Positions 8,458-16,042 of a DNA stretch of 64,000 bases are shown in pieces; position 1 is the first letter of the stretch, and the number at the start of each line of letters is the position of its first letter. This stretch comes from Pseudomonadales bacterium. Lineage in GTDB: Bacteria > Pseudomonadota > Gammaproteobacteria > Pseudomonadales > UBA5518. A program made the translations under genes and the position numbers. The notes beneath the pieces are model-generated. The model saw nothing but the letters and a program-made list of their open reading frames with translations. It did no database searches and was not told the DNA's origin. The stretch spans positions 62,001 through 126,000 of the forward strand of contig JAJVIG010000028.1 in NCBI GenBank assembly GCA_022072145.1, given 5' to 3'.

Positions 8458-9426
8458 ATGACACCTGAAGAAGTGAGTGAATTCGAAGCGAAGATCCGCG
8501 CCTACGTCGGCCGCGAGAACGGCCCGCGCCAGCGCGGCAAGGACGACGTCAACCTCGCGATGATCCGCCACTGGGCGGAAGTGATCGGTGACGAGAATCC
8601 GGCCTACACGGACCCGGATTACGCGGCGCGCTCGCGCAGGAAGGGCATCGTCGCGCCGGCGACCATGCTGCAGATCTGGAGCATGGAAGGCTATCCGATG
8701 TGCCAGTCGCCGAAGGTCGACGTGCAGCGCGAACTGCACAACGTGTTCGAGTCCTACGGCTATACCGGCACGCTGGGCACCAACACCAGGACCGAGTTCT
8801 ACCGCGAGCTGCGTCCCGGTGACCAGGTGAGCTACCACACCATCATCGACAACATCGTGGGCCCGAAGAAGACCGGGCGCGGCATGGGCTATTTCATCGA
8901 GACGGTCACCACCTTCACCGACCAGAACGACGAACCGGTGGGCCGGCAGGTGTTCCGCGTGCTGAAGTTCGTGCCGCCGCCGCAGGACGCGGCCCAGGCC
9001 GGTGGCGGCCAGCAGGCCGCGGCCGTGGAGGCCGCCACGCGCATCGCCTCGCCGCGCGGGCACGACAACGCCTGGTGGTGGGAGGCGGTCGACCGGGGTC
9101 GGGTGCTGATCCAGCGCTGCAAGTCCTGCGGCACGCTGCGCCATCCGCCGCGGCCGATGTGCGGCGAGTGCCAGTCGATCGAGTGGGACTCGATCGAGTC
9201 CACGCTGGACGGCGAGGTGTTCAGCTTCACCGAGATCTCGTATCCGCGCTTCCCCGGCTACCCGTACCCGCTGGTGGTCGGCGTGATCCAGCTCGCCGAG
9301 GGCACGCGCCTCGTCGCCGGCATCACCGGCTGCGACCCGAGCGCGGTACACATCGGCATGAAGGTCAAGGGCAAGGTGGAGCAGGTCGACGAGAAGACCT
9401 GGCTGCCGCAGTTCTACCCCGTCTGA
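8458..9426 (+). CDS. chsH2: ChsH2-like fused MaoC hydratase / DUF35 protein
   Basis: A 322-residue two-domain protein. Residues 1-180 are a FAS1/MaoC-type hydratase half (AEVIGDENPAYTDPDYA), and residues 200-322 are a DUF35 domain with a rubredoxin-like zinc ribbon (CKSCGTLRHPP...CGEC) and OB fold. This order and length match mycobacterial ChsH2 (about 311 residues). There the MaoC part pairs with ChsH1 to hydrate 3-oxo-4,17-pregnadiene-20-carboxyl-CoA, and the DUF35 part docks the aldolase Ltp2. The next two genes are homologues of ChsH1 and Ltp2 in the same order, which supports the call. A non-steroid substrate remains possible. Confidence 0.75.
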   Translation: MTPEEVSEFEAKIRAYVGRENGPRQRGKDDVNLAMIRHWAEVIGDENPAYTDPDYAARSRRKGIVAPATMLQIWSMEGYPMCQSPKVDVQRELHNVFESYGYTGTLGTNTRTEFYRELRPGDQVSYHTIIDNIVGPKKTGRGMGYFIETVTTFTDQNDEPVGRQVFRVLKFVPPPQDAAQAGGGQQAAAVEAATRIASPRGHDNAWWWEAVDRGRVLIQRCKSCGTLRHPPRPMCGECQSIEWDSIESTLDGEVFSFTEISYPRFPGYPYPLVVGVIQLAEGTRLVAGITGCDPSAVHIGMKVKGKVEQVDEKTWLPQFYPV

Positions 9427-9456
9427 CACGTATCCAGGAATCAGCGAGACATCACC

Positions 9457-9885
9457 ATGAACAGAGAGACATTGCGCTACGGCGGCGTGGCGGTCGGCGA
9501 CCGGCTGCCGGAACTGAAGATCGACATCACCACCGGCCTGATCGTGGGCGGGGCGATCGCATCGCGTGACTTCACGCCGGTGCATCACGAAACGAAGGCC
9601 GCGCAGGACGTCGGCCTGCCGGACATCTTCATGAACATCATCACCAGCAACGGGCTGATGGGCCGCTTCGTGACCGACTGGGCGGGTCCCGGAGCGACGC
9701 TGAAAAGCATCGACCTGCGCCTCGGCGCGCCGAACGTTCCGGGCGTGGTGATGACGGTCACCGGCGAGGTCGTCGCGAAGGACGACGCCGCCGGCACGGT
9801 CGACGTGTCGGTCACCGGAGAGAACAACGTCTGGGGCACGCACATGGCGGGCGTCGTGCGCCTCGAACTGCCGAAGGAGGCTTGA
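9457..9885 (+). CDS. chsH1: ChsH1-like MaoC hydratase subunit
   Basis: A 142-residue hot-dog protein. SRDFTPVHHE near residues 37-46 is the catalytic hydratase loop with Asp and His, so this subunit should carry the active site of the heterodimer formed with the MaoC half of the preceding gene. Length is close to ChsH1 (about 130 residues). It starts 30 bp after that gene and ends 3 bp before the aldolase gene, so the three are one transcript. The predicted role is hydration of the C17 unsaturated C3 side-chain CoA ester of a steroid. Confidence 0.75.
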   Translation: MNRETLRYGGVAVGDRLPELKIDITTGLIVGGAIASRDFTPVHHETKAAQDVGLPDIFMNIITSNGLMGRFVTDWAGPGATLKSIDLRLGAPNVPGVVMTVTGEVVAKDDAAGTVDVSVTGENNVWGTHMAGVVRLELPKEA

Positions 9886-9888
9886 TTC

Positions 9889-11064
9889 ATGGAACGCAAC
9901 ATCTCGGACCGCGCGGCGATCGTCGGCATCGGCTCCACCGAGTTTTCCAAGGACTCCGGGCGCTCGGAGCTGTCGCTGGCCGCCGAGGCGGTCAAGGCCG
10001 CGCTCGACGACGCCGGCCTCGAGCCCTCCGACGTCGACGGCATGGTGACCTTCACGATCGACCAGAACGAGGAAGTCGATGTCGCGCGCGCGGTCGGCTG
10101 CAACGACCTGACCTTCTACAGCCGCGTCCCCTACGGTGGGGGCGCCGCGACCGGCTGCGTGCTGCAGGCTGCGATGGCGGTCGCCACCGGCATCGCGGAC
10201 ACGGTCGTGGTCTACCGCGCGCTGAACGGGCGCTCGGGCCATCGCTACTCGAAGGGTGTCTCGGGTGACCTGATCACCGGCAGCGCGATCCACTACGGTT
10301 GGTACATGCCGTTCGGCCTGCTGACGCCGGCCTCGTGGGTGGCGACGTTCACGCAGCGCTACATGCACATCACCGGTTGCACGGTCGATGCGTTCTTCGA
10401 GGTCGCGCACTCCGCGCGCATGTACGCGGTGAACAACCCGGCGGCATTCTTCTACCAGCGCCCCTTCGACCGCGCCGAATACGACGCCGGCAAGAAGATC
10501 TGCTCGCCGCTGAAGATCTACGACTGCTGCCAGGAGAGCGACGGCGGCTCGGCCGTGATCGTCACGACTCCGGAGCGCGCGCGCGACCTGAAGCAGCCCG
10601 GCGTGCTGATCCGCGGCGTGGCGCAGTGCTCGGCGAAGGACCAGGAGGAGATGACCTCGTTCTACCGCCCCGAGATCGGCTGCCTGCCGGAGATGGACAT
10701 CGCGGCGAAGAAAGCCTACGCGCAGTGCGGGCTGAGCGCGGCCGACATCGATGCGGCGGTGATCTACGATGCGTTCTCGCCGATCGTGCTGTGGCAGCTC
10801 GAATCCTGGGGTTTCTGCAAGCCCGGCGAGGCGAAGGACTTCGTTGCCGACGGGGCGCTGCGCATCGACGGCCGTCTGCCGACGAACACCCACGGCGGAC
10901 AGTTGTCCGAGGCGTACATCCATGGGGTGAACGGTATCGTCGAGGCAGTGCGCCAGGTGCGTGGCACTTCGGTCAACCAGCCCCGGAAGACCATCAACCA
11001 CGCGCTGGTGACCTCGGGCGTCGGCGTGCCCACCGGTGGGGCGATCCTCGGGCGCATGGGTTGA
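9889..11064 (+). CDS. ltp2: Ltp2-like thiolase-fold retro-aldolase
   Basis: A 391-residue SCP2-thiolase-fold protein (IVGIGSTEFSKD start). Where a thiolase has its catalytic Gly-His-Pro, this protein has GGQLSEAYIHG, with Tyr in place of His. The Tyr-for-His swap is the hallmark of Ltp2, which cleaves 17-hydroxy-3-oxo-4-pregnene-20-carboxyl-CoA to androstenedione and propionyl-CoA using tyrosines instead of Cys/His. The neighbour encoding a DUF35 docking domain fits the known ChsH2-Ltp2 complex. An acetyl-CoA C-acetyltransferase annotation would be wrong on the active-site evidence. Confidence 0.75.
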   Translation: MERNISDRAAIVGIGSTEFSKDSGRSELSLAAEAVKAALDDAGLEPSDVDGMVTFTIDQNEEVDVARAVGCNDLTFYSRVPYGGGAATGCVLQAAMAVATGIADTVVVYRALNGRSGHRYSKGVSGDLITGSAIHYGWYMPFGLLTPASWVATFTQRYMHITGCTVDAFFEVAHSARMYAVNNPAAFFYQRPFDRAEYDAGKKICSPLKIYDCCQESDGGSAVIVTTPERARDLKQPGVLIRGVAQCSAKDQEEMTSFYRPEIGCLPEMDIAAKKAYAQCGLSAADIDAAVIYDAFSPIVLWQLESWGFCKPGEAKDFVADGALRIDGRLPTNTHGGQLSEAYIHGVNGIVEAVRQVRGTSVNQPRKTINHALVTSGVGVPTGGAILGRMG

Positions 11065-11110
11065 GCCAGCCGCCGCGGCCGGCGCTGGCCGGTCGCGGCA
11101 CCCGGTTCCG

Positions 11111-11127
11111 GTTAAGGATGCGTTAAG
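11111..11127 (+). promoter_or_regulatory. PmrA/QseB-type box A (GTTAAG-N5-GTTAAG)
   Basis: A perfect direct repeat, GTTAAG GATGC GTTAAG. A -10-like CGTAAT begins 11 nt after the second repeat, the geometry of class II OmpR-family sites. It lies 55 bp upstream of the LPS-kinase-like gene. Two more boxes with the same spacing flank 17.5-17.7 kb, and a PmrA/QseB-like regulator is encoded at 22199. Confidence 0.7.
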
Positions 11128-11181
11128 ACGGCGCGATCGTAATGGCGGCTCGTCATTTCCAGTCGATGGAAACGAGCCCCG

Positions 11182-11913
11182 ATGCCGCGTTGTTGGTCTG
11201 CGCCTCCGCTGTCGATCGTCGCCGGTGCCGCCGCTGATGCGCTGGGTCGCCTGGGGCTGGGCGATTTCGACGCACTCTGGCGTCTCCCGCATGAGTTCGT
11301 CGAGGCACCGAACCACCGGCGTGCCGGCTGGAGCGCGGTGGTGCGTGCCGGGTCCGGTGGGCACGTGTTCTACGTGAAACGCCAGGAAAACCAGTGCCGG
11401 CGTTCGCTCCGTCACCCGCTGGGTCGACCGAGCTTCGTGTTCGAGGCCGAGTCACTGCAGCAGTGGCGGCAGGCCGGCCTGCCGGTGGTGGAACTGGTGG
11501 CACACGGTTGCCGTCGCCGCGACGGCGTGTGGCAGGCGGTGCTGGTGACGGCTGCCGTGCCCCCGAACTACCGGCCGTTGCTCGATCTCAGGGACCGCTC
11601 CGATCCCTGGCCGCCGGCCGTGCTGCGGCGCGTCGGGGAACAGCTCTGCGGGCTGCACGCCGCAGGGTGGCGGCACGGATCGCTGTACCCGGGACACGTC
11701 TACGTGGATCCTGCCTCGGGAGAACTGCTGCTGATCGACCTCGAACGCGCGCGCCGGCATCGGCGGGCGGAGTCGGCCGCGTTGTCCGACCTCAGGCAGT
11801 TCCTGCGTCGCTGCACCTGGCTGTCTTGCGCCTCCCGCACCACGCTGCTCGCGGCATACCGGGAGCGCATGCCGGCCGTGTTCGAGTGCCTGGGCAGTGG
11901 TGTGACGGGTTGA
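11182..11913 (+). CDS. Lipopolysaccharide kinase (Kdo/WaaP/InaA-like) family protein
   Basis: A 243-residue protein-kinase-like fold protein. VFYVKRQEN contains the ATP-binding Lys, LHAAGWRHGSLYPGHVYVD is the catalytic loop region (His-Gly where WaaP has His-x-Asp), and LLIDLERARR is the metal-binding DxE-type motif. The family phosphorylates LPS core heptose or Kdo, or, as InaA, has unknown targets. The missing clear catalytic Asp makes activity uncertain. It follows PmrA/QseB box A and is 22 bp upstream of a methyltransferase, so a regulated envelope-modifying operon is likely. Confidence 0.75.
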   Translation: MPRCWSAPPLSIVAGAAADALGRLGLGDFDALWRLPHEFVEAPNHRRAGWSAVVRAGSGGHVFYVKRQENQCRRSLRHPLGRPSFVFEAESLQQWRQAGLPVVELVAHGCRRRDGVWQAVLVTAAVPPNYRPLLDLRDRSDPWPPAVLRRVGEQLCGLHAAGWRHGSLYPGHVYVDPASGELLLIDLERARRHRRAESAALSDLRQFLRRCTWLSCASRTTLLAAYRERMPAVFECLGSGVTG

Positions 11914-11935
11914 ACAGAACACCGGAGGAGGTGAT

Positions 11936-12577
11936 GTGAGCGAAAACGAGTATCTGGCGCGGATCAAGTCCGACCCGCAGGCCGCCGAAGCGTACCTGCG
12001 CCGCAAACCCGCCAAGCACCGCGCCGAGATGCACATGCTGCAGACCGCGTTCACGGCGCTCGGGCAGCCGGGCGGTACCGTGCTCGATGCGCCCTGTGGC
12101 GTGGGGCGCGCGACGATCTGGCTCGCGGAGCAGGGCTATCGCGCGACCGGGATCGATCTGGGCGAGGCCGCGGTGGCCACCGCGCAGCGCGAGGTGCGCC
12201 GTGCCGCGGTCGCGGCGACGGTCGAGCGACGTGACGTGTTCGCCACCGGCTATGCCGGCCGGAGCTTCGACCAGGTGCTCTGTTTCCGCCTGCTGCATCA
12301 CTTCGCGCAGCCGGAACTGCGGGAACGACTGATCGCCGAAGCGACGCGTGTCGCGGACCGTCACGTCCTCATCTCGTATCTGTCTCCCTGCTCGTACACG
12401 ACGCTGCGTCGCCGCGTGCGGCAATGGGTGACCGGCAAACCGCTGAAGCAGTACCCGGTGTCGGAGAGTGAGTTGCGGGAGGTGTTCGAACGCCACGGCT
12501 TCGCACCGTTGCTGCGGGTGCCGCGCAACCGTTTCCTGCATTCCCTTCAATTGGCGGTGTTCGAGCGCGCCCGCTGA
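11936..12577 (+). CDS. Class I SAM-dependent methyltransferase
   Basis: A 213-residue methyltransferase. Motif I is LDAPCGVGRATIWLA with the acidic ATGIDLGE after it, and RLLHHFAQPELRERLI is the post-motif seen in small-molecule methyltransferases. The GTG start follows an excellent GGAGGAGGT site. Its last residues (FLHSLQLAVFERAR) are regular family sequence, so it is complete. It shares the box A transcript with the LPS-kinase-like gene, so a lipid or envelope substrate is a guess from context. Confidence 0.8.
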   Translation: MSENEYLARIKSDPQAAEAYLRRKPAKHRAEMHMLQTAFTALGQPGGTVLDAPCGVGRATIWLAEQGYRATGIDLGEAAVATAQREVRRAAVAATVERRDVFATGYAGRSFDQVLCFRLLHHFAQPELRERLIAEATRVADRHVLISYLSPCSYTTLRRRVRQWVTGKPLKQYPVSESELREVFERHGFAPLLRVPRNRFLHSLQLAVFERAR

Positions 12578-12580
12578 AGG

Positions 12581-12603
12581 GCAGGTTCGGCCTGTGGCCG
12601 AAC
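12581..12603 (+). repeat. Single REP unit (GCAG head) at the break point of the macB remnant
   Basis: GCAGGTTCGG then a hairpin ending GGCCGAAC. It lies 3 bp after the methyltransferase stop and abuts the truncated 3' end of the macB fragment read on the other strand. Confidence 0.8.
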
Positions 12604-12755
12604 ACCACCCCGATCAGTGCCGAGAACGCGAACGACAGCAGGTACACGCCGGGCTCGAACACGAACGGCAGGCCCATGGCGCGCGCCAGCGCCACCGAGG
12701 CGATCGTGGCCAGCACGATGCCGACCAGCCCGGGCGAGGAGGCCGGCGCGCCGAT
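12604..12755 (-). pseudogene. MacB permease C-terminal fragment
   Basis: Minus-strand translation gives IVLATIASVALARAMG, then a hydrophobic VYLLSFAFSALIGVVFG, the last two transmembrane helices of a MacB-type ABC permease. The normal final 15 or so residues (an Ala/Arg-rich Pro-Ile-Glu-Ala-Leu tail) are absent: the frame runs into the REP unit at 12603. No ATPase domain is present. It is out of frame with the MacA piece immediately upstream. About 50 residues remain of roughly 400-650. Confidence 0.75.
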
Positions 12756-12759
12756 CGGT

Positions 12760-13071
12760 CTCGATCTCGGCGGTCGCCGTCATGCCGGGGCGCAGGCTGA
12801 GGTCATCGTTGTTCACCGTCATCACGGTCTTGTACGAGATCACACCTTCCTGCTCCTGCGACCCGAAGCCCACGCGGATGATGTGCGAGGGGTATTCGCG
12901 CCCCGGCCACGCATCGACCGTGAAGGTCGCGTCCTGTCCCTCGTGCACCTGGCCGACGTCGGCTTCGTCGACGTCCACCTCGAGCTTCATCTGCGTGAGG
13001 TTCTCGGCGAGCGTGGACAGTACCGGCGCCTGCACCTGCGCCGCCACGGTCTGCCCGGGCTCGGCCACGCG
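12760..13071 (-). pseudogene. MacA-like periplasmic adaptor, internal-to-C-terminal fragment
   Basis: About 104 residues on the minus strand, from AEPGQTVAAQVQAPVL through MKLEVDVDEADVGQV and YKTVMTVNNDDLSLRPGMTATAEIE. These are the lipoyl/barrel-sandwich end and beta-barrel of a HlyD-family MacA adaptor. The N-terminal signal, hairpin and first lipoyl half are missing. It is fused in frame to an outer-membrane-factor fragment on its 5' side and shifts frame into MacB sequence on its 3' side. Confidence 0.75.
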
Positions 13072-13530
13072 GGCGCGGGTCTGCTCGCGCGCCGCGGCGG
13101 CCTGCTCCGCATCGAGCGCGCTGGCGAGCCCGGCCGTCGCGCGCCAGCCGGCGATGCGCGCGGTGTCGGACTGCGTCTCGAGGTTGCGCCGCGCTATGCG
13201 CAGTTGCTCCTGCAGCGGGCGCAGGTTCACGTACTCGAGCGCCGTCTCGGCGGCCAGCGACACCCGCACGGCGTGCAGATCGGCGTTTGCCGCCTCGAGT
13301 TCGGCCTGCGCCGCATCGTTGGCGCGCTGCACGCCACCGAACGGATCGAGTTCCCAACTGGCGTCGAAGCCCGCCTGGTAGAGCCTGTTCGCGCGATCGG
13401 CACCGAAGCTTTCGGTGCCACGGCTGTCCGAGCGCGTGGCGCTCACCCGCACTGCGGGATACCACGCCGCGCTGGCCTGGGCGCGTGCCGCGCGTGCCGC
13501 GCGCAGGCGGACGCGTGCTGCCTCAGGCGG
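13072..13530 (-). pseudogene. TolC/NodT-type outer-membrane factor fragment
   Basis: About 150 residues on the minus strand: RVRLRAARAARAQ, AAWYPAVRVSATRS, then ASWELDPFGGVQRAND and ALEYVNLRPLQEQL. These are the first beta-strand and coiled-coil repeat region of a NodT-family efflux channel. Signal peptide, lipobox and the second half are missing. The frame continues without a stop into the MacA fragment, giving a chimeric reading frame. It overlaps the 3' end of the DUF1653 gene by 8 bp. Confidence 0.7.
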
Positions 13531-13795
13531 GGTGCCCGTCCTGCCCGAGCGGCGCGAAACGCCGCCGGAGCTCGCCGTCGACCGCCACGGTATCGAGGAA
13601 CATCGCGAGCGGGCGCACCCACAGTCCGCGCTCGGCGTAGCACGGGCGGTAGACCACCAGCCGCTCGCCGCTCTCGCTGTGCGTGGCGGTTCCCAGCACC
13701 TCGTAGTCGCGGCCCTTGTAGTGGCGGTAAAAGCCCGGCGCCGGTTCCCCGGCGGCGCGGGGGCCGGAGGCTTCCGGCGGGAGTGCATCGGACAT
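13523..13795 (-). CDS. DUF1653 domain protein
   Basis: A 90-residue protein. GFYRHYKGRDYEVLGTA, HSESGERLVVYR and GLWVRPLAMFLDTV are the conserved blocks of DUF1653, a small single-domain family of unknown function, usually 70-90 residues. The reading frame is complete although it abuts the efflux remnants. The ATG at 13795 has a poor ribosome site. It is divergent from the epimerase gene 181 bp away. Confidence 0.75.
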   Translation of the reverse strand: MSDALPPEASGPRAAGEPAPGFYRHYKGRDYEVLGTATHSESGERLVVYRPCYAERGLWVRPLAMFLDTVAVDGELRRRFAPLGQDGHPA

Positions 13796-13976
13796 CGGGG
13801 ATGGCGTCGCTCGCGATGGATGGACCCGCACCTTAGCGCAGATCGGGTGCCGCCGGCAGCGAAATCCGCCGCAACCGCCGCTCGGCAGCCCTGCGATACC
13901 ATCGGGCGGCGCAACGTGCGGTGGCCCGCGCGACTCACTAGAATGGCGCGCCCCGGGGTGTGGTGAGCGCAGTGCA

Positions 13977-14939
13977 ATGCGGGTGTTCGTCGTCGGTGGA
14001 ACCGGCTTTCTGGGTTGGCACGTCGTGCGTTCCTGCCTGGAGCGCGGCTGGCGTGCCACCGTGCTCGGTTTGCCGCCGGCACCGCCGCCGGGGCTGTTCG
14101 CGCGCGCTGTGAAGGTGCTGACCGGCAGCCTCGACACGCTGGACGACACGCGCCTGCGCGCGCTGTTGCGCGGTCACGAGGCGCTCGTTTTCGCCGCCGG
14201 TATGGACGAGCGCAGCACGCCGCAACGTCCTGCCTACCCGAAGCTGCACAAGGCGAACGTCGAGGACCTGGAGCGTGTCATGCGGCTCGCCGCCGACACG
14301 GGCGTGACACGGGCGGTGGTGCTGGGGTCGTATTTCGCGCATTTCGCGCGCCGCTGGCCCGAGCTCGGGCTCGCCGCCCGTCACGCCTATATCCGCAGCC
14401 GGCTCGAGCAGCAGGCGGTGGCGCGCTCGGTGCCCGGCATCGACGGCATGGTGGTGCAGCTGCCGTACGTGTTCGGCGCGTTGCCGCTGCCGGGCTGGCA
14501 GCCGCTCTGGACCCCGCTGGTGCGCTACCTGCGTCACGGCCAGACGGTTTTCTATACCGATGGCGGCAGCGCCTGCATCTCGGCGCGGGTCGCCGGCGAG
14601 GCGGTCGCCGGCGCGATCGAGCGCGGCAAGGCCGGCCGCTGCTACGCGATCGGGCAGGAGAACCTCGAGTGGAGCGATCTGCTCGCGCGCCTGGCGCGGG
14701 CCGACGGCCGGCGCGTGCGCGTGCTGACCGTCCCGGAATCCATGGCGCGGCTGGGATTGCACGCGGTGCACTGGCTGCAGCGGGCGCAGGGCAAGGAGGG
14801 CGGGCTCGATCTGCGGCGATTCGCCGAGTTGCAGACCGCACGGCTGTTCGTCGATCCCGCGCCGGCGCGGCGCGCGCTCGGCTACGCGCTCGACGATCTG
14901 GACGAGGCGCTGCGCGCGACGGTCGCGGCGGTGCCGTGA
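13977..14939 (+). CDS. NAD-dependent epimerase/dehydratase (extended SDR)
   Basis: A 320-residue extended SDR. The N-terminus MRVFVVGGTGFLGWHV is the GxxGxxG cofactor motif. The active-site Tyr is AYIRSRLE (Tyr-x3-Arg rather than Tyr-x3-Lys), so the catalytic Lys seems replaced. VVQLPYVFGALPLPG is the substrate loop. Relatives act on sugar nucleotides, steroid 3-beta-hydroxyls or lignin-like ketones. It converges on the SDR gene at 14968. Exact substrate is unknown; position in the catabolic half of the window makes steroid or terpenoid plausible. Confidence 0.75.
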   Translation: MRVFVVGGTGFLGWHVVRSCLERGWRATVLGLPPAPPPGLFARAVKVLTGSLDTLDDTRLRALLRGHEALVFAAGMDERSTPQRPAYPKLHKANVEDLERVMRLAADTGVTRAVVLGSYFAHFARRWPELGLAARHAYIRSRLEQQAVARSVPGIDGMVVQLPYVFGALPLPGWQPLWTPLVRYLRHGQTVFYTDGGSACISARVAGEAVAGAIERGKAGRCYAIGQENLEWSDLLARLARADGRRVRVLTVPESMARLGLHAVHWLQRAQGKEGGLDLRRFAELQTARLFVDPAPARRALGYALDDLDEALRATVAAVP

Positions 14940-14967
14940 GCGGGTCCCGCGCAGCGGGTCGGCAGGA

Positions 14968-15783
14968 TCAGTACACGCCGCCGATACCGCCGTCGTGCTG
15001 GATCGAGGCACCGGTGACGAAGCGTGCCTCCTCGGACGCCAGGTACACGAAGGCGTGCGCGGTATCCTCGGGCTGGCTGGTCGTCTTCAGCCAGCTCATC
15101 GCGGCGAGCGCCTGCTCGGCCGCTTCCTCGCTGGGCCACAGACCGCCCTGCACATAGTCGCGCAGGCCCTCGCGGATCAGCGGCGTCATGGTGACGCCGG
15201 GATGGATCGAGTTCACCCGGATGCGGCGCGGGCCCAGTTCGTTCGCCGCGCACAGCGTCAGCATGCGCCCGGCCGCCTTCGAGACGTGGTAGCCGATGTT
15301 GTTGGCGTTCGACATGTACGAGGCCATCGACAGGTTGTTCACGATGGCGCCGCCGCCCGCGTGGCGCGTGTGCGCCCCGGCGAGCGCGCCCACGCAGGTC
15401 TTGATGCCGAGGAACAGCGCGTCGTGGTTCACCGCCATCACCGCGCGCAGGTCCGCGAGCGAGGTGGTCTCGATACCGCCGTGGATCGACAGGCCGGCGT
15501 TGTTGACCAGCACGTCGAGCGCGCCGAAGGCAGCGAGCGTCTGCTCGAGCACGCCTTGCCATGCGGCCTCGTCGGTGACGTCGTGCTCCAGCAGCAGGAA
15601 ACGGCCCGTGCCGTGCGAACTCTCCATGCGCGCGCGGATCGCCCCGGCATCCTCGCTGCGCAGGTCGGTGCCGACCACGCCGCGGGCGCCTTCGCGCAGG
15701 AAGGCATCGCAGACCGCGACACCGATGTTGCCGATCCGGCCGGCGCCGGTGACGATCGCGATCTTGTCTGCCAGGCGGTTCAT
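14968..15783 (-). CDS. Short-chain dehydrogenase/reductase (hydroxysteroid-type)
   Basis: A 271-residue classical SDR. TGAGRIGNIGVA is the cofactor loop (with an extra residue), GTDLRSE gives the NAD-selecting Asp, NNAGLSIHG the structural NNAG, and YHVSK near residue 165 the catalytic Tyr/Lys. VTGASIQHDGGIGG is the usual C-terminus. Monocistronic. Upstream is a CTAAGCAAA-containing motif also found before the VOC operon, which suggests shared catabolic control. Confidence 0.85.
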   Translation of the reverse strand: MNRLADKIAIVTGAGRIGNIGVAVCDAFLREGARGVVGTDLRSEDAGAIRARMESSHGTGRFLLLEHDVTDEAAWQGVLEQTLAAFGALDVLVNNAGLSIHGGIETTSLADLRAVMAVNHDALFLGIKTCVGALAGAHTRHAGGGAIVNNLSMASYMSNANNIGYHVSKAAGRMLTLCAANELGPRRIRVNSIHPGVTMTPLIREGLRDYVQGGLWPSEEAAEQALAAMSWLKTTSQPEDTAHAFVYLASEEARFVTGASIQHDGGIGGVY

Positions 15784-15879
15784 GCGAGCTCCTGATGATC
15801 CGGTTTGTCGTGGTGGCCGCGCTGCCAGTGTGTGCGGCTGATCTGCACGCTATGACCGGTTTGCTTAGTCGTCAACAAA

Positions 15880-15967
15880 GATTGCGGGATCGCAATCCGG
15901 GGACTCGTCCCCGGACCAGCAAAGCCCCCGGCGGGATGCGGCGTCGCAGGTCGGGTTTCAACCCGAC
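15880..15967. repeat. Three consecutive hairpin palindromes
   Basis: GATTGCG-ggat-CGCAATC (15880-15897), CCGGGGAC-tc-GTCCCCGG (15897-15914) and GTCGGGTT-tc-AACCCGAC (15950-15967, preceded by GCAG). The third resembles a GTAG-class REP with a GCAG head. They fill the gap between two minus-strand genes and could act as a transcription attenuator or terminator. Confidence 0.6.
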
Positions 15968-16042
15968 GATGCAAGGTATTCACGGCGTCCCACGGGTGCG
16001 AACCCGCCACCGTGTGCCGGCAAGGCGCGACGTGGTATCGGC

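Noticed and set aside
9889..11064. Acetyl-CoA acetyltransferase
   Set aside because: The catalytic His position is Tyr and the DUF35 partner is adjacent, as in the Ltp2 aldolase.
8326..11415. 1029-codon minus-strand frame opposite the ChsH2-ChsH1-Ltp2 genes
   Set aside because: Low-complexity Arg/His/Asp composition and no recognisable domain; the plus-strand genes are unambiguous.
15784..16042. Small gene in the gap after the radical-SAM stop (possible precursor peptide)
   Set aside because: No frame with a ribosome site and Cys- or Gly-rich core; the region is occupied by hairpins.
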